This document shows, piece by piece, positions 8,830-16,061 of a DNA stretch of 64,000 nucleotides. A program made the translations under genes and the position numbers. The notes beneath the pieces were generated by a model, which did no database searches, was not told where the DNA came from, and saw only the letters and a program-made list of their open reading frames with translations. Within the stretch, counting starts at the first letter, position 1. Every line of letters starts with the position of its first letter. Source of the DNA: Chryseobacterium limigenitum (GTDB lineage Bacteria > Bacteroidota > Bacteroidia > Flavobacteriales > Weeksellaceae); contig NZ_FPKW01000019.1 in the NCBI RefSeq assembly GCF_900114875.1, forward strand, positions 23,534 through 87,533. Direction: 5' to 3'.

Positions 8830-9588
8830 TTATTCTTTAATTAATTTCTCATAAGATAAAGTTCCATCTTTCAATTTAATTTCAAAATAATAACTTCCTG
8901 CTTTTAGATCAGCTACGTTAATATTTTCTCCGTCTATTTTTACAGATTTTATTTTTCTTCCTGTTGATTCGTAAATATCAATAGATTTAATTTTGTCTGC
9001 ATTTTTGAAATTTACGGTTTCCTTTGCAGGATTTGGGTAAAGAACAATTTTCTTACTTTCCAGAGCCAAATCGTTGGTTCCTAAAGTTGCAGTCATATTT
9101 AACGATACATATCCTCTGTTTCCACCACCGTGATAGCCACTTAATAAATCTGTTGTTGGCCCCTTCGCGAAAAAAATATTAATGTTTCCAGCTGAGTTGG
9201 CAATTGCATTATCTCCAGCTCCACCAGATAGTGATCTTGTAGCAACAACCGTCCTTATTCCTCCTGATGTAGTGTTGGATGTTTGTGTCCAATCTTGTGT
9301 AGCATCTGCATTAGGTGTTACACCAACATTTGCAAAAGTATAATCTCTATTCGCAGTGGAATTATAAATAAATCCATCTTTTCCACTTTGCATACCCTCA
9401 CCAACATTGCCAAAACCAATTCCTAAATAGGAAGTATCTGCACCTGTAAGTGTAATTGTAACTAAAGTTGGTGAAGTATCCAACTTTACAGTCATTCCTG
9501 TAGATCCGAGACTCACTGTCCCAGAACTAAACTGTGCTCCTACAGCGCTTGCAAGAGCTAAACTTAATGTGAGTAAAACTTTTTTCAT
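8830..9588 (-). CDS. T9SS-exported DOMON-domain protein, predicted b-heme binding
   Basis: A 252-residue protein. It has a signal peptide (MKKVLLTLSL to VGAQ, cleavage about 19), a DOMON-like beta-sandwich (about 20-165) and a type A T9SS sorting domain (about 180-252, YPNPAKETVNFKN to SYEKLIKE). DOMON features seen: LGIGFGNVGEGM, GKDGFIY, the ATRSL strand, then FFAKGPT and YHGGGNRG. Met66 and His153 occupy the places of the axial heme ligands in cytochrome-type DOMON domains (as in cellobiose dehydrogenase), so a surface b-type cytochrome is plausible; that is inference. It is the last gene of the operon with ankyrin, YceI, cytochrome c and DUF5777 genes, 3 bp after the ankyrin gene. Confidence 0.75.
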   Translation of the reverse strand: MKKVLLTLSLALASAVGAQFSSGTVSLGSTGMTVKLDTSPTLVTITLTGADTSYLGIGFGNVGEGMQSGKDGFIYNSTANRDYTFANVGVTPNADATQDWTQTSNTTSGGIRTVVATRSLSGGAGDNAIANSAGNINIFFAKGPTTDLLSGYHGGGNRGYVSLNMTATLGTNDLALESKKIVLYPNPAKETVNFKNADKIKSIDIYESTGRKIKSVKIDGENINVADLKAGSYYFEIKLKDGTLSYEKLIKE

Positions 9589-9591
9589 ATA

Positions 9592-10119
9592 CTAATTTTT
9601 TAAAAGGTTGATAATTTCTTCGTTGTTGGTCTGTAACGCATATTCAAAAGGGGTCATTCCCATTGAATCTTTTTTAGATTTATCCGCTTTATGTTTCAGC
9701 AATAATTCTATGAGTTCTTTATTTCCGAATTTCACAGCCCAGAAAAGAGGAGTAGATCCTGTGGCATCCGCAATATTTGGATCAGCATTTTTATTTAATA
9801 AATACTCAACCAAATCTTTATTATATTTTACAGAAAGCCCTGCCAAAGCAGTTCCTTCCTGGCTTTTATAATTAATATCTTTTACATTATCCATCAAAAA
9901 CTTAGCCACTTCCGTGTTTCCTCTATAGCAAGCTAAAATGAGGGGAGAAAAACCTCCATCATTGGTTTCATTGATGATATTTGCGTCTTTCTTCATCAAA
10001 TCTTTTACCTCAGCTACGCTACCGCTTCTTGCAATATCAAAAATTGATTTTGCTTTTTCCTGAGCAGATACAAATGAAAAACTCAGAAAAATACTTATGA
10101 TTACTATTAAATTTTTCAT
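9592..10119 (-). CDS. Periplasmic ankyrin-repeat protein
   Basis: 175 residues: a signal peptide (MKNLIVIISIFLSFSFVSAQ), then four to five ankyrin repeats (about 25-172). The typical repeat words are visible, e.g. GFSPLILACYRGNTEVAKFL, GSTPLFWAVKFGNKELIELL and GMTPFEYALQTNN. Ankyrin stacks are protein-binding scaffolds, and exported bacterial ones have been linked to redox enzymes. The start overlaps the YceI stop by 4 bp (ATGA), so the two are translationally coupled. It probably assists one of its operon partners, for example in maturation or docking of the cytochrome or DOMON protein. Confidence 0.85.
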   Translation of the reverse strand: MKNLIVIISIFLSFSFVSAQEKAKSIFDIARSGSVAEVKDLMKKDANIINETNDGGFSPLILACYRGNTEVAKFLMDNVKDINYKSQEGTALAGLSVKYNKDLVEYLLNKNADPNIADATGSTPLFWAVKFGNKELIELLLKHKADKSKKDSMGMTPFEYALQTNNEEIINLLKN

Positions 10120-10661
10120 TGTTTTGATAATACATAATCATATTTAACATTCACGTTCTCAGCAACTTTCTTAGATACCATTTTAGGAATGGTTACATTG
10201 TGATCTGCAGGTCTTGCTACAAACCCTCCCTGGATATAGATTTTCCCATCTTTAGCATATACTGTTGCTGATGAAGTAACCGCTTTATCTACCCCATGGA
10301 AATTAAGTTTTCCCTGTATTGTATATTTTTGTGGTGATGCAGAAAGTTTCGTTTTATCAAAATTCACAAGCTTCCCTGTAAAAGTTGTTTTAGGATATTT
10401 TGCTGATTCAGCATAGTTTTCATTAAAATGCTCTTCCATTAATTTTACAGTGAATTTATAATTCTTCACAACAGAAACGGAAGCAATTTCTCCGGTATCG
10501 GCATTCAGGATAACAACATTGTTATTATCTTTTGCACTCACATCTTCAAATAGCGGGACGGATGCTTCAAAACTAACCTGCCCTGTTTTTGAGATATATT
10601 TCTGAGCCGATGCAAGGTTACTAAACAGTAACGATACAATAATTAATACTAGATTTTTCAT
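10116..10661 (-). CDS. YceI-like periplasmic lipid/quinone-binding protein
   Basis: 181 residues with a signal peptide (MKNLVLIIVSLLFSNLASAQ) and the YceI lipocalin-like barrel (YISKTGQVSFEASVPLFEDV, KFTVKLMEEHFNENYAE, then PKTTFTGKLV). YceI-family barrels bind long isoprenoid chains such as polyprenols or ubiquinone. In this operon, between a cytochrome c and ankyrin/DOMON genes, a periplasmic quinone-carrying role is attractive but inferred. Its signal peptide resembles that of the ankyrin protein (both open MKNL), a minor hint of shared origin of the leaders. Confidence 0.85.
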   Translation of the reverse strand: MKNLVLIIVSLLFSNLASAQKYISKTGQVSFEASVPLFEDVSAKDNNNVVILNADTGEIASVSVVKNYKFTVKLMEEHFNENYAESAKYPKTTFTGKLVNFDKTKLSASPQKYTIQGKLNFHGVDKAVTSSATVYAKDGKIYIQGGFVARPADHNVTIPKMVSKKVAENVNVKYDYVLSKQ

Positions 10662-10676
10662 TTTCCTATTTTTGAT

Positions 10677-11027
10677 TTAATTTTCAATAAGCCCATCAGC
10701 TTTCCATTTAATGAAAATATTGATTTGGGATTGGGATAAAGATCCACCTTGTGGCATTTTTTGATAATCTCCGTTTTGTCTTTGTATTCGATCTAAAATA
10801 ACCTCGATATTATCCTTCACCTCATTATAATTAGTAAAAGGTTTGTAAGGCGCAGAGCCTGTAGCTGAATGGCAACTAATACAATTGGCATCAACAATAG
10901 GTTTTACATCTTGCGTATATTTCACGATTTCTGCGATGGGTTTATTATCAGAAATTTCTTCATAGGTTCTGCTTTCACAAGCAACTAATAAAGCTGCTGA
11001 TGATAGTATGTATAGTATCTTTTTCAT
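10677..11027 (-). CDS. Monoheme c-type cytochrome lipoprotein
   Basis: 116 residues from Met at 11027 (MKKILYILSSAALL), chosen because it gives a lipoprotein signal with lipobox VAC (Cys17) and lies 1 bp after the DUF5777 stop. A longer in-frame reading would run into that gene. The heme-binding motif CISCH is at 49-53, and a likely distal Met91 is in KMPQGG. It resembles small Bacteroidota cytochrome c proteins with a cytochrome-like fold close to planctomycete cytochrome domains. It is anchored to a membrane by the lipid and faces the periplasm or, less likely, the cell surface. It probably passes electrons within this operon's system. Confidence 0.88.
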   Translation of the reverse strand: MKKILYILSSAALLVACESRTYEEISDNKPIAEIVKYTQDVKPIVDANCISCHSATGSAPYKPFTNYNEVKDNIEVILDRIQRQNGDYQKMPQGGSLSQSQINIFIKWKADGLIEN

Positions 11028-11028
11028 T

Positions 11029-11871
11029 TTAAAAAACTCTATAAAGATTAAAACCAAAGAAAATCTGTCCTTTTTCCCATTTTCCGGCTGCATTGGTAAG
11101 ATATCCGATGTCTGAGTTAAGCTGAGAATTACTGAATACAAGCTGGAAAACGTGTCCCCCTGTTTCTATATCCATCCCTACTGATAGAGGATTTTTATAG
11201 ACACTGTGATTGTCGAAATTCACAAAATATTCTGCATTAATAGAAATTCTTTTAGAAATTTTGTATCTGCCTCCCAGTCCTGTTAAAAACTGATTTTTAT
11301 CTTCAACTTTTGGCTCATAAAGATTTTTGTGCACATAGGAAGGTGTTAACTGCAAAGATAAATTCTCATTAAATCTTCGAGAAATCAAAGCCTGCGTGAG
11401 ATAAGAAAGCCTGTCACTGAACTGTAAATGCGGATAATTATCTTTATCCAGATCTGTATTCAGCGCCAGAACATTATAACCTACAATATCTACAGGAAAA
11501 TTATCATTTTGCTTTAGAAGACTGTATTTAGCTCCAAGTTCAAAGGTTTTCATATTGGTTTCCCTTGAAAAACTTAAAGAAAGATTGTCTGTAACCCCAT
11601 AGATTACTCCCAATTTGGTAGAAGCATCATCCAGACCGAAGAAGTTTTTAAAACCTGTGCTGATGTCTCCAAAACGGTGCGCAACGACGATATACCATTC
11701 GTTCTTTGCTGTAAGTTTGGTAGATTGCGCCGTAACAATCTGTAAGCCTTTGAAAGCTGGCTGTGAGGTGTCGGTATTTGTCTTGATGGTGTCAATATCT
11801 TTTAACAAATCTTCCTGAGAAAAAGCAAGACTTGATGAAAGCATCGACAAAAATAATAAAGTTTTTGTCAT
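11029..11871 (-). CDS. DUF5777-type outer-membrane beta-barrel protein
   Basis: 280 residues: a signal peptide (MTKTLLFLSMLSSSLAFSQ), then alternating beta strands ending in an aromatic C-terminus (FFGFNLYRVF) as in outer-membrane barrels. The phrase VAHRFGDISTGFKNFFGLDD is typical of the DUF5777 family as I know it, which commonly sits beside cytochrome c and YceI genes in Bacteroidota. It is the first gene of the operon. A CRP-type box and a TAAGTTTG -7 element lie directly upstream. The function is unproven; a porin or an outer-membrane partner for the cytochromes is possible. Confidence 0.75.
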   Translation of the reverse strand: MTKTLLFLSMLSSSLAFSQEDLLKDIDTIKTNTDTSQPAFKGLQIVTAQSTKLTAKNEWYIVVAHRFGDISTGFKNFFGLDDASTKLGVIYGVTDNLSLSFSRETNMKTFELGAKYSLLKQNDNFPVDIVGYNVLALNTDLDKDNYPHLQFSDRLSYLTQALISRRFNENLSLQLTPSYVHKNLYEPKVEDKNQFLTGLGGRYKISKRISINAEYFVNFDNHSVYKNPLSVGMDIETGGHVFQLVFSNSQLNSDIGYLTNAAGKWEKGQIFFGFNLYRVF

Positions 11872-11895
11872 ATAAATTTTTTAGAAATAATATAA

Positions 11896-11941
11896 CAAAC
11901 TTATACAGTTATGAATTCAAAAATGTGTGATAAAAGTCACC
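11896..11941 (-). promoter_or_regulatory. CRP-type box and -7 element before the redox operon
   Basis: TGTGA-N6-TCACC at 11926-11941 matches 9 of 10 bases of the classical CRP palindrome TGTGA-N6-TCACA. On the minus strand a TAAGTTTG -7 element follows at 11903-11896. With a start point near 11892 the box would centre at about -41.5, the class II activator position. No well-spaced TTG -33 element is present, which suits an activator-dependent promoter. Confidence 0.6.
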
Positions 11942-11992
11942 GAATAAATAGTTTTTATCAATTGTAATATTAAAACAATTAAACATTATTTA

Positions 11993-12643
11993 TTAGAATT
12001 GACTAACATTTTCATTTATAGGTATTTTGATTCCTTCTTTCGTTTGAGTAATTTCGCCTTCATTTTCTATTTTTTTCAAAACTCGGCTTACAACTTCTCG
12101 GGAAGTACCAAGATTATTGGCAATTTCTCGGTGTGTTAATTTTATCGGATTATTTCCTGTTAAAGAAATCTGTTGTTTAATATAACTTAAAACTCTTCTG
12201 TCCAGCCTATGAAAAACGGCTTCATTCACCATATTCATAACATCCGAAAAACGTTTGTCATATTCATGATAAAAAATTCTGTTGATTTCCGGAAACCTGA
12301 TCAGCCACTCGTGTACAGTAGAAACCGGAACCAAAAGAATTTCAGATTCTTCTTCCGCAACAGCATAAACCCGGCTTATGCAATCGGTAAAAATAGAGGA
12401 AAAGGTCATTAAACAACTGTCGTTAGGCCTTATGTAATAGTAAATTAATTCTCGCCCATCATTTAAAGAAAAAACTTTTACAGATCCTTTTATGACGAAA
12501 GGAACATATTTGTTCTTCTGCCCGTCCCGAACAATTTCTGTCTTTGCTTTTACATTCGTTATAATCCCGTGTTTTTGAAGTTCAGTTGAAAAATCAGCAC
12601 CCAAAAACCCAAATTTATTAAGAATAAACTGATTATTTATCAT
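11993..12643 (-). CDS. Crp/Fnr-family transcriptional regulator
   Basis: 216 residues from MINNQFIL. An upstream Met at 12670 is rejected because a TATATTTG -7 element (12668-12675) overlaps it. It has a cyclic-nucleotide-binding-like beta roll (about 20-120), a dimer helix and a C-terminal winged helix (about 150-205). The recognition helix TSREVVSRVL keeps Arg182, Glu183 and Arg187, which align with CRP Arg180/Glu181/Arg185, the residues that read TGTGA. There is no N-terminal cysteine cluster, so it is not an oxygen-sensing FNR; the effector is unknown. It lies directly upstream of the redox operon, whose promoter carries a TGTGA-type box. Confidence 0.9.
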   Translation of the reverse strand: MINNQFILNKFGFLGADFSTELQKHGIITNVKAKTEIVRDGQKNKYVPFVIKGSVKVFSLNDGRELIYYYIRPNDSCLMTFSSIFTDCISRVYAVAEEESEILLVPVSTVHEWLIRFPEINRIFYHEYDKRFSDVMNMVNEAVFHRLDRRVLSYIKQQISLTGNNPIKLTHREIANNLGTSREVVSRVLKKIENEGEITQTKEGIKIPINENVSQF

Positions 12644-12725
12644 ATCTACTGTATCAACATTAAAAAACAAATATAAAGAATATCAAGATAGGAAAATAGT
12701 AAGTTTTAATAATTAATGAAATAAA

Positions 12726-12757
12726 AAAGAGACTGTCCGAAATGGGCAGTCTCTTTT
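12726..12757 (-). terminator. Terminator of the TonB receptor operon
   Basis: A strong hairpin (AAAAGAGACTG...CAGTCTCTTTT) with A/T flanks, about 66 bp after the receptor stop. A second copy of the word CGGACAGCC/TGTCCGAAA lies at 12785-12800. Confidence 0.75.
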
Positions 12758-12822
12758 GATGTACATGGTCACATTAAGCTGTTTTTTTTCGGACAGCCTC
12801 CTCTATTGTTATAAATAATGAT

Positions 12823-14973
12823 TTATAAATTGTATTTCAGATTCAGCCCGTAAAAGAAATAAGCTTTACTTGAGCCTGGATTAAGATCTGTTGCAACGCC
12901 TTTCGGGTAACCATTTCCTGCATCTGCATCATTAATGCTGTTTCCTAAGAATAGGAAAGTATAGTTAATCTGATTGGTAAGATTATTCCCCATAACATAA
13001 GCATCAACATCAAATTTTCCGAAAGATTTTTTATATCCTACTTTTGAATTAAGCAGACCAAAACCTTTTACAAGATTTGTATTGGCAAAATCTGTATATA
13101 CATTTCCTAAATAGTTATAGGTATTTATAAGGTAAAAGCCCGGTTTTGTATATAAATCTAATCCTAATGCATATTTATTTCTCGGAACTCCCACTACTGT
13201 TTTATGATCATATACCTGATCTCCACCTAACAATCTTGTAGAAAAGTCTTTATACTTTGCATCATAATATGAAAGATTGACAAATGGAACAATTCTATTA
13301 AGGAATGAGTTGTCGTTTTTGTACTGATATCCTACGCTGACTTCCAAACCATTGTTTTTCTGGCTACCTGTATTTGCCCAATAAGTCTGGTTACCGGAGT
13401 TAGGGATTACCAATTGCGTAAGTTTATTAGAATAATCTATTCTGAACAAAGAAACCTGATAATCTAGCTTGGTATCCATTAATAAGCCATGTACACTGAA
13501 ATCTACCATTTTTGCGCGTTCAGGTTTCAGATCATTATTAGCGGTATTTGTATAATTTATAAAAGATGAACTTGCTGTAGGAGCATTGTATCCTTCACTA
13601 TAGCTTACATTAAAAATCTGATGCTTCCATTCTTTCTGTAAAGCAAAATGTGGAGTATACGCCGTTTCATACTGTTTTCCGAAAGACTGGTCTTTTTTCC
13701 CCGCAATTAATCCGGAAATCACATACAAATCTTTTCTGTCATAATTAGTTTTATTCGCGCTTACTCCTGCAAGCAAAGTAAGAGCCCATGGCTTATAAGT
13801 CAAATAATCAATTGCAAAATAAGTTGCCTGATTATTGTTATATTTGAAATATGAAGCTCCGTTGATTCCCGTTGTTTCCAAAGGATTTGTTATTGATCCT
13901 GTAAAACGATAGCTCGAAGTGGTAGACATAGAATTTTGTATTTCTGTCCCAAAATCTAATCTGTTCTCAAAATTATCAAATTCTTTTTTAAGTGTAAAAG
14001 TAGAACGAAGCCCAACATTTGGCGAACTTGTTATACCGTAAGCTCCGGCAGAAGTACTTTCTGTATTACCATTATAGTAGAATAATGTTGTATAGTTTCT
14101 AAAATTGGGCGTAATATTGATCGTATTGCTTAATCCCACTCTGGTTGATTTGATCTTCGTTCCTGAATTTTTACGAATATAAGCCGGATTTCCGTTATCA
14201 ATACCTGCATAGTAATCATCATAAGAAATCTGTCCTGATGTATGCTCATATGAATAAGCCTGGCTTCCAAAGAAACTCAGTTGATCTTTTTCTCCTAACT
14301 TTATTGTTCCGTTTACATTGAAGAAATTTTTCAGCCCGCCTCCGTTTGGTCTGTAGCCATCAGTTTCAAGATGCCCATAAGCTGCATTCACTGAATAGTT
14401 CTCGTCTGCAGCGTTCAGCTGTGTACGTGACTGAAAGGTTTTGAAAGCACCAACTAATACATTTTCCGAAACAGATACTCCTTTTGTAAAATCAGGGCGG
14501 GTGTAGAAACGTACAGCGCCACCTGTTCCACCGCCATACATTGTGGCAGCAGGGCCTTTTATGACCTCCACATTATTCACATACGCAAAATCAACATCAT
14601 CCAGAACAGTTATTCCTTCTGCTGTAGTAAGTGGCATATTGTTCCAATATGCTTTGACACCCCAGTTATTGAACTTCTGATCATTACCATATCCGCGAAC
14701 AACCAGTCTCTGACCTCCAAAATTAGTCCGCTTATCTACCTGCAAACCAGACATTGTAGATAATGTCTGATCAATAGCTGCAGGATTATTTCTGTTGAGT
14801 TCTTCTTCTGAAAGTGTTTCAACAGACTGTCCGTGTCTTTTGAATTCTGCACGTTCCTGCTTTAATTTCTTTCTTCCCAGTATAATTACTTCCGTTATTG
14901 AGCTCTCCTGTGATTGTTGAGCATTCGCAATTGTACAGCATAATACAGCTGCAACACCTATATATTTTTTCAT
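12823..14973 (-). CDS. TonB-dependent outer-membrane receptor
   Basis: A 716-residue receptor. It has a signal peptide (to IANAQ, about 19), a plug domain (about 50-170; LSTMSGLQVDKR, LVVRGYGNDQ, then VEVIKGPAATMYGGGTGG) and a 22-strand barrel ending YFFYGLNLKYNL. There is no N-terminal carboxypeptidase-like domain, and no SusD partner gene is nearby, so it looks like a siderophore- or metal-chelate receptor rather than a glycan one. A TonB box may lie in SSITEVIILG near residue 25. It is the last gene of a four-gene string and lies 37 bp after a small membrane-anchored protein gene. Confidence 0.9.
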   Translation of the reverse strand: MKKYIGVAAVLCCTIANAQQSQESSITEVIILGRKKLKQERAEFKRHGQSVETLSEEELNRNNPAAIDQTLSTMSGLQVDKRTNFGGQRLVVRGYGNDQKFNNWGVKAYWNNMPLTTAEGITVLDDVDFAYVNNVEVIKGPAATMYGGGTGGAVRFYTRPDFTKGVSVSENVLVGAFKTFQSRTQLNAADENYSVNAAYGHLETDGYRPNGGGLKNFFNVNGTIKLGEKDQLSFFGSQAYSYEHTSGQISYDDYYAGIDNGNPAYIRKNSGTKIKSTRVGLSNTINITPNFRNYTTLFYYNGNTESTSAGAYGITSSPNVGLRSTFTLKKEFDNFENRLDFGTEIQNSMSTTSSYRFTGSITNPLETTGINGASYFKYNNNQATYFAIDYLTYKPWALTLLAGVSANKTNYDRKDLYVISGLIAGKKDQSFGKQYETAYTPHFALQKEWKHQIFNVSYSEGYNAPTASSSFINYTNTANNDLKPERAKMVDFSVHGLLMDTKLDYQVSLFRIDYSNKLTQLVIPNSGNQTYWANTGSQKNNGLEVSVGYQYKNDNSFLNRIVPFVNLSYYDAKYKDFSTRLLGGDQVYDHKTVVGVPRNKYALGLDLYTKPGFYLINTYNYLGNVYTDFANTNLVKGFGLLNSKVGYKKSFGKFDVDAYVMGNNLTNQINYTFLFLGNSINDADAGNGYPKGVATDLNPGSSKAYFFYGLNLKYNL

Positions 14974-15010
14974 CGATTAAAATTTATTGTCATTACCCTT
15001 TTTATGCATT

Positions 15011-15571
15011 TCAAGTCTGAAGCTTACTTCTGGTTTCCGGAGGCGGAATTGTTATTGACAAATAAAATGTATTTTCTAATCGTTTAAACTGGTTTATTCT
15101 TATAATTGAATAGAAGGGTTTTAAAAAAATAAATTCTTTCTGGTCGAAAATTGCCAGGGAATTGAATGTCTTTAAAATATTTTTATGGGGTTGCAGTAGG
15201 TCAATCTGCTTTTGTATAGACTTTTTGGGGGTTATAAAAAACTTTGAAAGTTTTACTAATGAATTAATTACAATATCTTTTTTATCTGTATAACAATAAA
15301 AATACTTCACCCCTTTTATAACAGTGATCTTAATAACATCATAAGAAAAACCATTCAGTACAAATTCTTTCTCTTCTTTCCATTCTGCTTTCGCTAAGTC
15401 TTTTTCAGTGAAGCATACTGTTTCTGAGTTATCAAATTTGTTTTTTGAAATATCGTATTGAGTTTTTTCGTATACTTCACTTTTAATATAGGAAATAACA
15501 GGATGAATCACATTAATAAATAATACGACTAAAGGAAGACATAAAAGTATAAAGAATAATTTTTTATGCAA
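15011..15571 (-). CDS. Hypothetical membrane-anchored protein upstream of TonB receptor
   Basis: 186 residues not recognised as a named family. One N-terminal membrane segment or uncleaved signal (about 4-27, FFILLCLPLVVLFINVIHPV) is followed by a soluble region with the phrase EKEFVLNGFSYDVIKI, then KYFYCYTDKKD. Small proteins with this type of phrase are, as I recall, often placed directly before TonB receptors in flavobacteria, but I cannot verify that here. Two Cys residues (in VCFTE and FYCYTD) could bind metal. Spacing is 8 bp to the preceding lipoprotein gene and 37 bp to the receptor gene. Confidence 0.7.
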   Translation of the reverse strand: MHKKLFFILLCLPLVVLFINVIHPVISYIKSEVYEKTQYDISKNKFDNSETVCFTEKDLAKAEWKEEKEFVLNGFSYDVIKITVIKGVKYFYCYTDKKDIVINSLVKLSKFFITPKKSIQKQIDLLQPHKNILKTFNSLAIFDQKEFIFLKPFYSIIRINQFKRLENTFYLSITIPPPETRSKLQT

Positions 15572-15579
15572 AGAAAATA

Positions 15580-16059
15580 TTATTGTCTTTGGGGAATTAG
15601 ATCCCCTGTTGGTTCAACTGAAATAAATTTCGGAATATTTATTTTGTAAAGCTTTTTGGAATCTTTTACTGTATATTCCATCCAATTTTCTTTTAGATTA
15701 AGTTTTTGAGAACGCTCTCTACTTTCAACAGATGATCCTGAAGGCATGTTTTCAAAATTATCTGTCTGATCAGTACTCTGAAAATTACCGTTTACGATAA
15801 TCATATTTCCAGAATTACTCTGAGTAAAATTGATGGTATTTCCTTCAGCTTTTAAAGATTTTACGGTAATAATGTCTTTATTATTTTTAATCTTTAATTT
15901 TAGGGTATACATCGTTCCTTTCACTCTGTCTCTTCCACCAAACCATTCTGTTTTTTCTGCCGAAATTAAGGATACTTTACCTTGATATAATGAGGAAATC
16001 GGCGCTTTACAAGAAAGCGCCAATATCCAGAATATCATTGTAAATAATTGATTATTCAT
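15580..16059 (-). CDS. Hypothetical lipoprotein
   Basis: 159 residues of unknown family. The N-terminus MNNQLFTMIFWILALSCKAP is a lipoprotein signal with lipobox LSC (Cys17). The rest looks like a small beta domain (MYTLKLKIKNNKDIITVKSL, then GNMIIVNGNFQS). It starts 2 bp after the stop of the large Asp-box protein and is followed after 8 bp by another small gene, so it is almost certainly in that operon. A partner or inhibitor role for the large secreted protein is possible but only inferred. Confidence 0.75.
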   Translation of the reverse strand: MNNQLFTMIFWILALSCKAPISSLYQGKVSLISAEKTEWFGGRDRVKGTMYTLKLKIKNNKDIITVKSLKAEGNTINFTQSNSGNMIIVNGNFQSTDQTDNFENMPSGSSVESRERSQKLNLKENWMEYTVKDSKKLYKINIPKFISVEPTGDLIPQRQ

Positions 16060-16061
16060 CT

